From an uncultured Pseudomonadales bacterium (GTDB lineage Bacteria; Pseudomonadota; Gammaproteobacteria; Pseudomonadales; Cellvibrionaceae), in NCBI GenBank assembly GCA_947488935.1, contig CANLBN010000002.1, positions 682,001 to 746,000 on the forward strand: a stretch of 64,000 nt of DNA. The letters run 5' to 3'. Made by a program: the position numbers and the translations under genes. Shown one piece after another: positions 8,446 through 16,503 of the stretch. Every line of letters begins with the position of its first letter. The first letter of the stretch is position 1. Under the pieces are notes generated by a model. That model saw only the letters and a program-made list of their open reading frames with translations, had not been told where the DNA came from and did no database searches.

Positions 8446-9780
8446 TTAATTATAAACTGAAAAATTTTCATAACGAATATTGAAAAAAGGGATACCTTTA
8501 ATATTCTCTAATGATTTAACGGTATCTTTTACGAAATCTGTAGTGCCACATGAAAAATAAAGGTATTCATTAAAATGAGGAAAATTAATAGCTGAGTTAA
8601 GATAACTTGAATCTAAACGCCCTACTTCACCGGGCCAAATATTATTTGGTTGCGACAATAGTATGTGCACTTCTAAATTTAATTCAGACTTTAAATCTTC
8701 TAACTCTTCTTTATAAAGTAAATCTTCTTCATAGCGACATCCATAAAATAGCTTAACTGGATCTTGATCTCTATTAGATTTCATTTCTCTTAGCATACTT
8801 ATCATAGGGGTGATGCCAATACCTCCGGCCAATAATACTAGACCTTTGCCACGATTCTCTGGGCCTCGATGAAGGTCTCTAGTCATATATCCATAAGGGC
8901 CATCTAGATATACCTTAGCCCCAAGCTTAATATCACCAACTGTATGGGTAAAGTCACCCACTTCTTTGATAGTAAAAGCGATTTTAGGGCGGGCTGATGG
9001 CGCTGACGAAAAAGAAAACGGATGAAACTGTGGTTTTTTTTGTTCATTAAATGCAACAAAGGCAAACTGTCCGGGAAGAAAATCTATAGCCTCACCGCTC
9101 TCAGGCTCTATTTCAATTGTCCATTGTTGATCAGCGCTATGTGTTATTTGAGTAATAATGTAAGGGTTTTTTCTGGCTTTAATAGATTTGTAGACATGTA
9201 CATAGGGTAGAGAGAAAATGGCTAGTAAAGTAAAGATGCCTAAATATATAGCAACAATTGGATGGCTGCTATACCCTCCTTCACTCAGTGCATGAAAACC
9301 GATTAGCCCTAGAATAACGACAGCAAAAAAACCATGGCTTAATCTCCATATTTCGTACTTTAATTTAATCTTTGATCGAATCTTTGCCATTACAATCATG
9401 GCTACTATTAAGAAAAAAGCCAGCATTACCGGCCATATTAGATTGGGCATAGAGAGAGGCGCAATTAACGCTATATGTGCTATCACTAAAACTAGCGCAA
9501 AAAAAACAATACGCCGATGAAATTTAAGCATAAGGTCCATGCCTCGCTTTCCGTTTAGCCACTCAAAGCGCCCAGAAAAGAAAAACACGGTAATGAAAAT
9601 CATATAAGCAACTAAACCAGTAGCGACTGCAAAGTCAAATTGTCCTTCTCTATGCTCAATATTTAACACACGCACTAGAAATAACGGCGACAAAACAATT
9701 AATCCATAGCCAAGAATAAATCGCCCTGGTCCCATCATTAAAGTTTTTGTAATATCCCATGTGCTAGAGTTTGTGTTCAT
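8446..9780 (-). CDS. Ferric-reductase-like membrane flavohaem oxidoreductase
   Basis: A 444-residue membrane protein with an N-terminal ferric-reductase-like transmembrane domain: about six helices over residues 15-200, with haem-ligand candidate His in LMLKFHRRIVFFALVLVIAH and WRLSHGFFAVVI...IGFHAL. The C-terminal ferredoxin-NADP-reductase-type module (about 205-444) shows the FAD motif HPFSFSSAP, NAD-binding GGIGITPMISMLREM, and terminal CGTTDFV. It would pass electrons from cytosolic NAD(P)H through FAD and haem across the membrane. The partner may be the small cytochrome c encoded 35 bases upstream, with the 27-residue membrane peptide downstream. Electron acceptor (iron, copper, quinone or O2) is not evident. 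Likely under the divergent MarR regulator, whose putative operator lies before this unit. Confidence 0.85.
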   Translation of the reverse strand: MNTNSSTWDITKTLMMGPGRFILGYGLIVLSPLFLVRVLNIEHREGQFDFAVATGLVAYMIFITVFFFSGRFEWLNGKRGMDLMLKFHRRIVFFALVLVIAHIALIAPLSMPNLIWPVMLAFFLIVAMIVMAKIRSKIKLKYEIWRLSHGFFAVVILGLIGFHALSEGGYSSHPIVAIYLGIFTLLAIFSLPYVHVYKSIKARKNPYIITQITHSADQQWTIEIEPESGEAIDFLPGQFAFVAFNEQKKPQFHPFSFSSAPSARPKIAFTIKEVGDFTHTVGDIKLGAKVYLDGPYGYMTRDLHRGPENRGKGLVLLAGGIGITPMISMLREMKSNRDQDPVKLFYGCRYEEDLLYKEELEDLKSELNLEVHILLSQPNNIWPGEVGRLDSSYLNSAINFPHFNEYLYFSCGTTDFVKDTVKSLENIKGIPFFNIRYENFSVYN

Positions 9781-9815
9781 TGCTGATGCCCCTTTTTCTC
9801 ATGGTTATGATTAAT

Positions 9816-10181
9816 TTATTTAATTGCTTGAAGTGTTTTTGTCTTTTCAACAATATAATTTAATCCAGCACGTACAGATGTTTCATCGAGGCCCTTCTCT
9901 TTTTTCATTGAAATGTGATTCTCTGAACCATTTAAAACGTCGTCAATGGCTTGTTCAAATCCTTTAGTCATACGGCCTTTCCATGCTTTATCGCTACCAA
10001 TTTTTGGGGCTCCTGAGATAAATCCGCGAATTCCACCGTTATGACACGCACTACATGCGCTCTTAAATGCTTTTTGCTCTTCTACATCAGCTAATACTCT
10101 ATTACTATAAATAGAACTCACTATTAATAGTGGAATAATGCCCAATTTAATAGCCTTAGAAATTGATTTTTTAATATTCAT
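9816..10181 (-). CDS. Small periplasmic c-type cytochrome
   Basis: A 121-residue protein with a signal peptide ending near VLA-DVEEQ (about residue 31) and a single haem-attachment motif CSACH (about 44-48) in the context KSACSACHNGG. It resembles the cytochrome c5 group: a G-APKIG stretch follows and a Met-containing segment (HISMKKEKGLDE) could give the axial Met. It probably exchanges electrons with the ferric-reductase-like protein encoded immediately downstream (34-base gap). The same unit begins with a truncated TolC-associated fragment. Family is secure; partner is inferred from gene order. Confidence 0.85.
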   Translation of the reverse strand: MNIKKSISKAIKLGIIPLLIVSSIYSNRVLADVEEQKAFKSACSACHNGGIRGFISGAPKIGSDKAWKGRMTKGFEQAIDDVLNGSENHISMKKEKGLDETSVRAGLNYIVEKTKTLQAIK

Positions 10182-10236
10182 AAGTTTTTCCTCTACAGTA
10201 TATTTGTGTGAATTAATTATTTTTAATTTATATTAT

Positions 10237-10533
10237 TTATTCATATTGTTTGTTATTTAAGAGCTTACTCAGTTCATTATTGATAGAAGCCTCTGTCCAT
10301 TGGCCCTCCTTCTGTAAGCACTCTGGGAATAACATCAATTCATCGTTGCTAGCAATTTCTTTGAGCTCGGCTTTTAGTAAGCGGCTAATTAGAGCTGTAT
10401 GCTCAGATGGTCCGTCGGTTAGTATCGCAATATTTTCGGCTTGTACTGAGACTGTAAAATTTGCACCTGCCACTATTACTAGGTGAGCAAAAAATAGCCA
10501 AATGATCGATTTGTTTTCTCGGTGAGACATCAT
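10237..10533 (-). pseudogene. Truncated remnant of a TolC-family-associated periplasmic domain
   Basis: 98 codons: a signal-like N-terminus (residues 1-32) followed by IAILTDGPSEHTALISRLLKAEL and GQWTEASINNELSKLL. This matches my memory of the N-terminal domain of certain TolC-family/efflux proteins (DGP-start, a W-T-x-x-x-I/V-x-x-x-L-x-x-LL stretch, then several hundred more residues). Here the frame stops right after NNKQYE and the cytochrome gene follows within 55 bases, so the rest is missing. It may be translated as the first gene of the cytochrome/reductase unit or may simply be decay debris. Two adjacent ATGs (10533, 10530). The relationship is from memory and needs alignment. Confidence 0.45.
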
Positions 10534-10588
10534 TTAATTCTCATAAAAAATATTGAATGCGAGAAGTATATATAGATAATGCTGCATA

Positions 10589-10607
10589 TGCTACAGTTGC
10601 AATAGCA
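10589..10607. promoter_or_regulatory. Putative MarR operator, site 1
   Basis: TGCTACAGTTGCAATAGCA has inverted ends TGCTA/TAGCA and lies in the divergent gap between the cytochrome/reductase unit and the plus-strand MarR gene. It matches site 3 at 16 of 19 positions. Confidence 0.55.
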
Positions 10608-10639
10608 GTTAATATATTTTACGTACTGGTGTGAGAACG

Positions 10640-11071
10640 ATGCAGCAATCAATTTATAGCTATAGAAATATAATAGGGTTTATCGAGGACTTGTGTTACT
10701 GGATGCAAACGGAGTTAGGCGAAGCCTTAGCAACACTCGATATTGATATACAACGTGCAAGAATATTACTAGCGTTATCGGATAATAAACGGTTACGGCA
10801 AGTGGAATTGGGGCAAATAGCTTATGTGCCACAATACACGACAAGCCGTATTGTAGATTCTTTAGAACAACGTGACTTAGTCTGTCGAATGAAAGATCCA
10901 GAAAGCCGCCGAGCACACCTTATTGGGCTAACTAATCGAGGAGAAGTAATGGCTAAAAAGATTGTTGGAATCAAAGATGCCTTTGACCAACAGCAATTGG
11001 TTATGCTCTCATCCCAAGAGCAAGATCAATTAGGAAGGTTAATATATAAGGTATTACAAGAAAGGAATTAA
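10640..11071 (+). CDS. MarR-family transcriptional regulator (first copy)
   Basis: A 143-residue winged-helix DNA-binding protein. The recognition region is LRQVELGQIAYVPQYTTSRIVDSLEQRDLV (about 55-85), followed by the wing with the MarR hallmark DPESRRAHLIGLTNRG. The ATG at 10640 is preferred (GGTG about eight bases upstream); an in-frame GTG at 10631 would add three residues. It is divergent from the cytochrome/ferric-reductase unit with one putative operator in the shared gap. It converges on a second, distinct MarR gene 26 bases away. Ligand and sign of regulation are unknown. Confidence 0.85.
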   Translation: MQQSIYSYRNIIGFIEDLCYWMQTELGEALATLDIDIQRARILLALSDNKRLRQVELGQIAYVPQYTTSRIVDSLEQRDLVCRMKDPESRRAHLIGLTNRGEVMAKKIVGIKDAFDQQQLVMLSSQEQDQLGRLIYKVLQERN

Positions 11072-11097
11072 TTATAAAGCAAAAACTTACTATGATA

Positions 11098-11559
11098 TTA
11101 AATTGAGTGAGCACCAACAATTTTATTTAAAGAAGACGCCAATGCGTCTTCCTCTTCCTTTGACAATACTCCCATTACCTTAAGGTTTACTGACTTAACA
11201 ACACGGAACAATTCTGGGCCTAAGCGCTTGCCCCTTGGTGTCAATTTGATACTAAAACTGCGTCTAGACTGTTTATCAGGCTTCCTAACAATGATCTCCA
11301 TTTTTTCTAGCGTATCTAAATTTCGTGTAACTGCATAGCTCGGTAACATTACGCGCTTGCCAATCTTACTTTGGGATATGCCTTCAAATTCAAGTAATGT
11401 CATAACAATTTTAAACTGATCAATTGTAATGCCTAGCTGTGCCAGTTCAACATTCATGGAATCATCCATAATTTGGCCAACACGCTTTATGAGCCATCCA
11501 ACGCTCGTTGTACGAACTTTATTAACGGACTCCTCTTGGTCATTTTCAGTATTTTTCAT
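11098..11559 (-). CDS. MarR-family transcriptional regulator (second copy)
   Basis: A 153-residue MarR protein with the helix-turn-helix SQSKIGKRVMLPSYAVTRNLDTLEKMEIIV and the wing DKQSRRSFSIKLTPRGKRLG. The N-terminal tail (about 20 residues) is charged and longer than in the neighbour; the two are paralogous in fold but clearly diverged. A 15/19 match to the shared operator lies 42-60 bases upstream, suggesting autoregulation or cross-regulation with the first copy. The next plus-strand gene, a small membrane protein, has another site. Function beyond DNA binding is not evident. Confidence 0.85.
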   Translation of the reverse strand: MKNTENDQEESVNKVRTTSVGWLIKRVGQIMDDSMNVELAQLGITIDQFKIVMTLLEFEGISQSKIGKRVMLPSYAVTRNLDTLEKMEIIVRKPDKQSRRSFSIKLTPRGKRLGPELFRVVKSVNLKVMGVLSKEEEDALASSLNKIVGAHSI

Positions 11560-11600
11560 AACTTTAATATTCTTATCGGCTGTCAGCTTGATGCAACTAT

Positions 11601-11619
11601 TGCGTTTGCATCTATTGTA
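11601..11619. promoter_or_regulatory. Putative MarR operator, site 2
   Basis: Read on the minus strand, TACAATAGATGCAAACGCA aligns with site 3 at 15 of 19 positions. It lies 42-60 bases before the minus-strand MarR start. An overlapping perfect inverted repeat GATGCAA/TTGCATC is also visible here. Confidence 0.45.
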
Positions 11620-11710
11620 TCCGCATTAAGCTATAAGGCAAAGTAAATAAGTCATTGGGGAATTTAAAGAATAATATTCAGTATATGCTCAAAATGTGAT
11701 CAGAAGCCAT

Positions 11711-11729
11711 TGCTATAGTTGCAAATGCA
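11711..11729. promoter_or_regulatory. Putative MarR operator, site 3
   Basis: TGCTATAGTTGCAAATGCA differs from site 1 at only three of 19 positions. It lies 97-115 bases upstream of the small membrane protein gene at 11826, where a repressor could overlap a promoter. Confidence 0.5.
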
Positions 11730-11825
11730 GCAAATGTATATAAAATATTGGCGGCTAATGTTTAATACGACTATTTAACATTTATGAATAAACGCTGTAA
11801 TTGAAATAACTTATTTTGGAAAAAC

Positions 11826-12308
11826 ATGAAACTTGAAAAGCTAATAAATTTTATTCAAGAAATAGGTACGATAATGTACGTAGGTGGGATCCTTTCTCAC
11901 ATTGTTATTGGAGCTAACCTTGGGCACCCTGATGCTATTACGGCTTATCACGTTGGCATTTATAAAGAAATTAGCGCTTATATTTTGATCCTCCCAGGTT
12001 TGGGGATTAAAATTATTGCAGACTTAATCACATGGAAGCTTTCACCTGTAACACCTAATTGGCTTAAGCTTAAGTTACTTATGATGGCTTTTTTGAGTAT
12101 TAATGCCTTTGTCTTTTTAGTACCAATGGCGCCTCAACTCGTTGAGCTTGCTAGGCTATCACTTCCTGCAGGTCAAGTTAGTCCGGCTTATCTCGATCTT
12201 GCAAATAAAGAAGCTCTTATTGGCATGTCCAATGTCATTCCCCTTTTGCTAGAGATATTACTTGGCTCCTTTAAACCTAAATTGTTTGGAGAGAGAAGAA
12301 ACGCATAA
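11826..12308 (+). CDS. Small four-helix membrane protein (DUF2269-like)
   Basis: 160 residues with four likely membrane segments: about 12-33 (IGTIMYVGGILSHIVIG), 49-68, 80-101 and 135-155. The overall layout resembles DUF2269-type predicted integral membrane proteins, a tentative match. His25 in the first helix and His42 could bind haem or metal, speculative. The start ATG follows TTTTGGAAAAAC, a weak site. The gene is alone on its strand. Its promoter carries a putative MarR operator shared with the ferric-reductase unit, which suggests a common redox- or stress-related regulon. Confidence 0.6.
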   Translation: MKLEKLINFIQEIGTIMYVGGILSHIVIGANLGHPDAITAYHVGIYKEISAYILILPGLGIKIIADLITWKLSPVTPNWLKLKLLMMAFLSINAFVFLVPMAPQLVELARLSLPAGQVSPAYLDLANKEALIGMSNVIPLLLEILLGSFKPKLFGERRNA

Positions 12309-12469
12309 TTTTTTGGGCTACCCGGTTTTCTATATAGGCATCGATTAATTTTAAGGAATATTGCTCATTAAGCTTATTTATAAAAATATTTATACTTCTA
12401 TTTTAACTTTTTTAAAACTCTTATCATTTTTTAACATCGCCTATTAACTATGTACTTACAGAGCGAGAA

Positions 12470-13363
12470 TTGAAAAATTTTACTGTAGAACGTTCACTTT
12501 CTATTGTCCAACACGCTTTTGATGGCATGTTGGTAATAGATTCAGATAAACGTATTATATTAATGAATAAAGCCGGCATGAGAATGTTCGGATTGCATCA
12601 GTGTGACATGAATGGACTGTATTTGAATGCACTTATCCCTGTTAGATATCACGTTCAGCATGATATTAAAGTGAAAGCCTTTAGTGAATCTGATGAAATA
12701 TCTCGTAATATGCAACAGAAAAAATCCATCGCTGCATATGGTGTTCGAAAAAATGGGGATGAGTTTCCGCTGGAAGTCTCTATATCACAGCTTTCGATTG
12801 ATGGAAAAATTGAAATGCTGGCTATAATACGCGATGTCTCTGTGCGTACACAGGAAATGGAAAAACTATTAGAGGCTGCCACACAAGATGAATTAACGGG
12901 GTTACCTAATAAACGTAAATTTAATGAAGAGTTGTCTAAAGCAATAATTCGAGCTAATCGCTACAATCAACCTATGTCTATGATACTGACAGACTTGGAT
13001 AATTTTAAACGTATTAATGATAAAAATGGACATAACGAAGGCGATATAGTGTTAATGCGTATTGCCAAATTATTACAGGAAAACGTACGGAAGTCTGATT
13101 TTTTGTGTCGTTGGGGAGGAGAAGAGTTCATCATATTATTACCCAATACTAACTTGGATAGCGCTTTATTATTGGCAGAAAAGTTACGCTTGGCTATTTC
13201 ATCAAGAATATTTTTTTGCGATGAAAATAATTATACGATTACTGCTAGTTTTGGCGTTACTCAGTTAGATAACTCTAAAGAAGATAGCTCAAGTTTCTTT
13301 AAACGTGTCGACTCTAAATTATATGAAGCTAAGGATGCGGGCCGCAATTGTATTAAATTTTAA
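12470..13363 (+). CDS. PAS-GGDEF diguanylate cyclase
   Basis: 297 residues. A PAS sensor domain spans about 8-125 (IVQHAFDGMLVIDSDKRI, then a PAC-like EFPLEVSISQLSIDGK), joined by a short helix to a GGDEF domain from about 135. The catalytic signature is WGGEEF, and an RKSD I-site lies exactly five residues before it, so it should make c-di-GMP and be product-inhibited. No membrane segment, so it is a cytosolic sensor; the PAS ligand is unknown. The start is a TTG after GAGCGAG. It opens a signalling block that continues for 11 kb. Confidence 0.9.
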   Translation: MKNFTVERSLSIVQHAFDGMLVIDSDKRIILMNKAGMRMFGLHQCDMNGLYLNALIPVRYHVQHDIKVKAFSESDEISRNMQQKKSIAAYGVRKNGDEFPLEVSISQLSIDGKIEMLAIIRDVSVRTQEMEKLLEAATQDELTGLPNKRKFNEELSKAIIRANRYNQPMSMILTDLDNFKRINDKNGHNEGDIVLMRIAKLLQENVRKSDFLCRWGGEEFIILLPNTNLDSALLLAEKLRLAISSRIFFCDENNYTITASFGVTQLDNSKEDSSSFFKRVDSKLYEAKDAGRNCIKF

Positions 13364-13418
13364 TAAGTTAAGTACTTTAGTAAGCACCCAGTAAATATAC
13401 AATTTATTGTTAACCATC

Positions 13419-13446
13419 AAGTATTAAAATTAGTCTTTTGATACTT
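13419..13446. terminator. AT-rich hairpin 3' of the diguanylate cyclase gene
   Basis: AAGTATTAAAA pairs with TTTTGATACTT (11 bp with one G-T wobble) around a 6-base loop, in the gap between convergent genes. It could terminate either; no strong U-tract. Confidence 0.35.
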
Positions 13447-13532
13447 AATCAGATATTACTGAAATTTAAATAACGCTAGAGTTTTACTAGTAATATTGGT
13501 TAGAAATACAGATCAAGGTATCCACTTCGCTT

Positions 13533-13967
13533 TCAAAAAAGGTCTTGTGATTTTACTTCTTGCCAACCCGTTATAAAAAGTTTGCAGGTGCGTTTAAATT
13601 TTTCAAAATCAGTTGTTTTTTGAATATAAGTACTACAACCTAATTTAACACAGTCATGATAGTCCTTTAATGAAGAGGATCCTGAAGATATAATAACGGG
13701 TATATATTGGGTTGCTTCGTTTGCTCTTAATGCGCGTAATATTTCTTTACCATCGACCCATGGCAAACCGATATCAAGAATAAGTAAATCGGGCAGTTTA
13801 TCTTCTGTAGTATTGTGGGTATCACTGAGAAGATTATCCAAAAGCTCTTGCCCTGACTTGAAGTTTTTATAATCCCCATCAAAGTCTATATCTGCTAGGA
13901 CTTGCTTCATAATCCTAATATCAATGTCATCATCTTCACCGTGAAAAACCAAGAAACTATCATTCAT
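13533..13967 (-). CDS. Stand-alone response-regulator receiver protein
   Basis: A single REC domain of about 144 residues without an output domain. It has the acidic pocket GEDDDID near the N-terminus, the phospho-acceptor Asp in LLILDIGLPWVDG, the switch Ser in VIISSGSSS and the conserved Lys in YIQKTTD. The ATG at 13967 is chosen because AAGGA lies ten bases upstream; the longer ATG at 13991 has no ribosome site. It resembles the single-domain receivers that pair with phytochrome-like hybrid kinases. The partner is probably one of the three histidine kinases encoded nearby. Confidence 0.85.
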   Translation of the reverse strand: MNDSFLVFHGEDDDIDIRIMKQVLADIDFDGDYKNFKSGQELLDNLLSDTHNTTEDKLPDLLILDIGLPWVDGKEILRALRANEATQYIPVIISSGSSSLKDYHDCVKLGCSTYIQKTTDFEKFKRTCKLFITGWQEVKSQDLF

Positions 13968-14226
13968 TGATATTATATCCTTCAAGTGCATTATTTGTTA
14001 CGATTGTATTTAAGCGATAAAAAATAGAATTAAAAGACGGCCCATTACTCTTATAATATTGCCGAAAACAAATAAACGTCATTATTTCTTTTATTCTTGC
14101 GCTTATTTAAGTCTAATATGCTTTATATAAATACTATAAAAATACCAATAAAACCACTAATATACGTGAAATTTCTAGGAAATAACCTATTCTTAGTAAA
14201 TAACTTAAGGATATAGGATATATCTT

Positions 14227-15978
14227 GTGTTAAATGATGGAACCAATAAGCAAAGCTATCGGGCGTTACTCATCGAGGATGATGAAATTGACCGCCGTGC
14301 TATTATTCGCGCGTTAAAACGTAATGTCATCCTCATCGAATATGATTCTGCCTGTAAATTTGCTGATATAGACAGCCTTCTTAAAAAAAATAAATACGAT
14401 ATTATCCTAACGGATATGAACCTACCCGATTCAACTGGGTTGGACACTATAACATCCCTATTAAAGCTTACCGGCGATACTCCGATTGTTATATTATCTG
14501 GCAACGATGATGAAAGTATCGCTTTAGAGGCTGTTCATGTTGGCGCACAAGACTATATTCCTAAACAATACATTGGCGACATAGATTTAATTACACGCAC
14601 CCTACGCCATGCTATAGAGCGTCATCAACTCAAAATGGGCTTAGAAGCCACAAGGGATCGCGAACGCTTTCTTGCGCATTATGATCTCTGTACCTCGCTA
14701 CCCAATCGGCTACTGTTTCTCGATCGCATTCATCAGGCGGTAAGTCAGGGGCAACGTAATAACGATGAATTTTTTGTATTTTTTGTCGATCTAGATCGCT
14801 TTAAACACATTAATGACAGCATCAGCCACAGTGCTGGCGATGAAGTATTACGATGTGTTGGCGAACGCATGAAAGCGCTCGTGCGTGACAGCGACACAGT
14901 CGCCCGCTTTGGTGGAGATGAATTTATATTGCTATTACAAAGTAGTGGTGATGAGAAAGCCATGGCAAATCTTGCCAAACGATTAATTGACGACATTAGT
15001 AAGCCAATCCCTTTTGGTCATCACCTGTGTTTAGTGACAGCCAGTATTGGTATTGCATCTTATCCGCAGCAAGGGCATACACCAGAAACATTAATCAATA
15101 ATGCTGACACCGCGATGTATGAGGCCAAACGCAATGGTTGCAATCAAGTACAATTTTTTACGCAAGAGTTATGCGATAAAAAACTTCATTTTACAAACTT
15201 AGAAAAAGCTCTACGAGAAGCATTAAAAAGCCCTAGTACCCACTTTGCACTACATTATCAACCTAGAGTTGAGTTAACGACTAATAATATCTATTCTGTT
15301 GAAGCGCTGATCCGATGGACGCATAAAGATCTAGGCAATATTCCACCTGCCCAGTTTATACCGTTGGCCGAAGATTTAGGACTAATAGAACAAATTGACG
15401 AATGGGTTTTAAAAACTGCTTGTCAACGAGTTGCTCAATGGCAAGTTGAGAGTAAAGAGAACACGCGTATTAGTATAAACATTGCCAATCGCTCTTTTAA
15501 TAGTCCAAATTTTGTTAATGGTGTCATTATACCTTTACTCGAAAAATACAATATCGATGGAAAACACCTTGAAATTGAGATTACAGAAAGCACATTATTA
15601 AGCAATACAGAGCAGGTTACTCAACGCTTATACGAATTAAAAGAACTGGGCATTGGTTTAGTCATTGATGATTTTGGCACAGGTTTTTCGTCACTGAATT
15701 ATCTCAAGAATTCTCCAGTTGACACACTAAAGATCGACGGTAGTTTTATTTGTGATTGTAATGGCAGTAAAAGTGATCAGGAATTACTAAACGCCATTGT
15801 GGTATTAGGTGAAGCATTAAATATGAAAGTCGTCGCAGAGTGCATAGAGACAATTGCGCAGCGTGATTATTTAATCAGCTTAGGCTGTAATGAGGGTCAA
15901 GGATACTATTGGAATAAACCAGCGCTGGATTGGGCTCCACAAACTAGCAAGATACAATTGGCTACTTTAAGTAGGTAG
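14227..15978 (+). CDS. REC-GGDEF-EAL bifunctional c-di-GMP response regulator
   Basis: 583 residues with three domains: REC (about 10-130; Asp in IILTDMNLPDS, Lys in YIPKQY), GGDEF (about 160-320; intact FGGDEF with an RDSD I-site five residues before it), and EAL (about 335-575; VEALIRW, ITEST, DDFGTGFSSL and a C-terminal EGQGY motif). Both catalytic signatures look complete, so it could synthesise or hydrolyse c-di-GMP, with phosphorylation choosing. The GTG start follows an AAGGATATAGGAT stretch. It overlaps the convergent receiver gene by 12 bases. Likely phosphorylated by a neighbouring kinase (inference). Confidence 0.92.
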   Translation: MLNDGTNKQSYRALLIEDDEIDRRAIIRALKRNVILIEYDSACKFADIDSLLKKNKYDIILTDMNLPDSTGLDTITSLLKLTGDTPIVILSGNDDESIALEAVHVGAQDYIPKQYIGDIDLITRTLRHAIERHQLKMGLEATRDRERFLAHYDLCTSLPNRLLFLDRIHQAVSQGQRNNDEFFVFFVDLDRFKHINDSISHSAGDEVLRCVGERMKALVRDSDTVARFGGDEFILLLQSSGDEKAMANLAKRLIDDISKPIPFGHHLCLVTASIGIASYPQQGHTPETLINNADTAMYEAKRNGCNQVQFFTQELCDKKLHFTNLEKALREALKSPSTHFALHYQPRVELTTNNIYSVEALIRWTHKDLGNIPPAQFIPLAEDLGLIEQIDEWVLKTACQRVAQWQVESKENTRISINIANRSFNSPNFVNGVIIPLLEKYNIDGKHLEIEITESTLLSNTEQVTQRLYELKELGIGLVIDDFGTGFSSLNYLKNSPVDTLKIDGSFICDCNGSKSDQELLNAIVVLGEALNMKVVAECIETIAQRDYLISLGCNEGQGYYWNKPALDWAPQTSKIQLATLSR

Positions 15979-16401
15979 TAACACGACGCGCCAATAGCGA
16001 TCTAACATTTCAATCAGTTTGGTAAAACTATCTCTAACATTCGATTTAACGATATACCCTGCTACATGCTCTCGATAAGCAGCAACACGATCTTCATCAG
16101 CTTCTGAGGTGGTGAGCACAAAAACAATCGAGTCTTGCAAGTTAATATCTTCTCGGATGGTTTGTAAAAACTCCAAACCACCCATCACCGGCATATTTAA
16201 ATCCAGTAAAATAATATAAGGCCGTGTTAGCTGGTGCTGTTGATCATTACCGCGTAATAATGCTAGTGCCTCTACGCCATTTGTAGCACGATATATAGGG
16301 TTTGCTAAACTTAACTTACTAAATCCTCTCTCAACGGCTTTTGCATCAACATCGTCATCTTCAACCAACAGAATCCTAACTTCTTTATCGTTTTGGTTCA
16401 T
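15967..16401 (-). CDS. Stand-alone receiver (Rcp1-like response regulator)
   Basis: About 144 residues, REC only: acidic pocket VEDDDVDA, phospho-acceptor in YIILLDLNMPVMGG, Thr in VLTTSEADED and Lys in YIVKSNV. The start at 16401 is favoured by AAGGAAG five bases upstream; a longer in-frame start lies at 16428. It follows the CHASE histidine kinase gene on the same strand by 102 bases, the usual arrangement of a phytochrome-like kinase with its cognate single-domain receiver. Phosphotransfer between the two is inferred from this order. Confidence 0.88.
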   Translation of the reverse strand: MNQNDKEVRILLVEDDDVDAKAVERGFSKLSLANPIYRATNGVEALALLRGNDQQHQLTRPYIILLDLNMPVMGGLEFLQTIREDINLQDSIVFVLTTSEADEDRVAAYREHVAGYIVKSNVRDSFTKLIEMLDRYWRVVLLPT

Positions 16402-16503
16402 GAATCTTCCTTTTCTTGTAGGAATCACTATTTTATAGTGTGGCAGTTACGCTGTTAAAGCAAGCTCGTTATCGCTTAAAGCGTATTATTAATAATTTAT
16501 ATT

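Noticed and set aside
13992..14226. Small RNA or gene in the gap between the receiver and REC-GGDEF-EAL genes
   Set aside because: AT-rich, without a convincing hairpin-terminator, box motif or reading frame.
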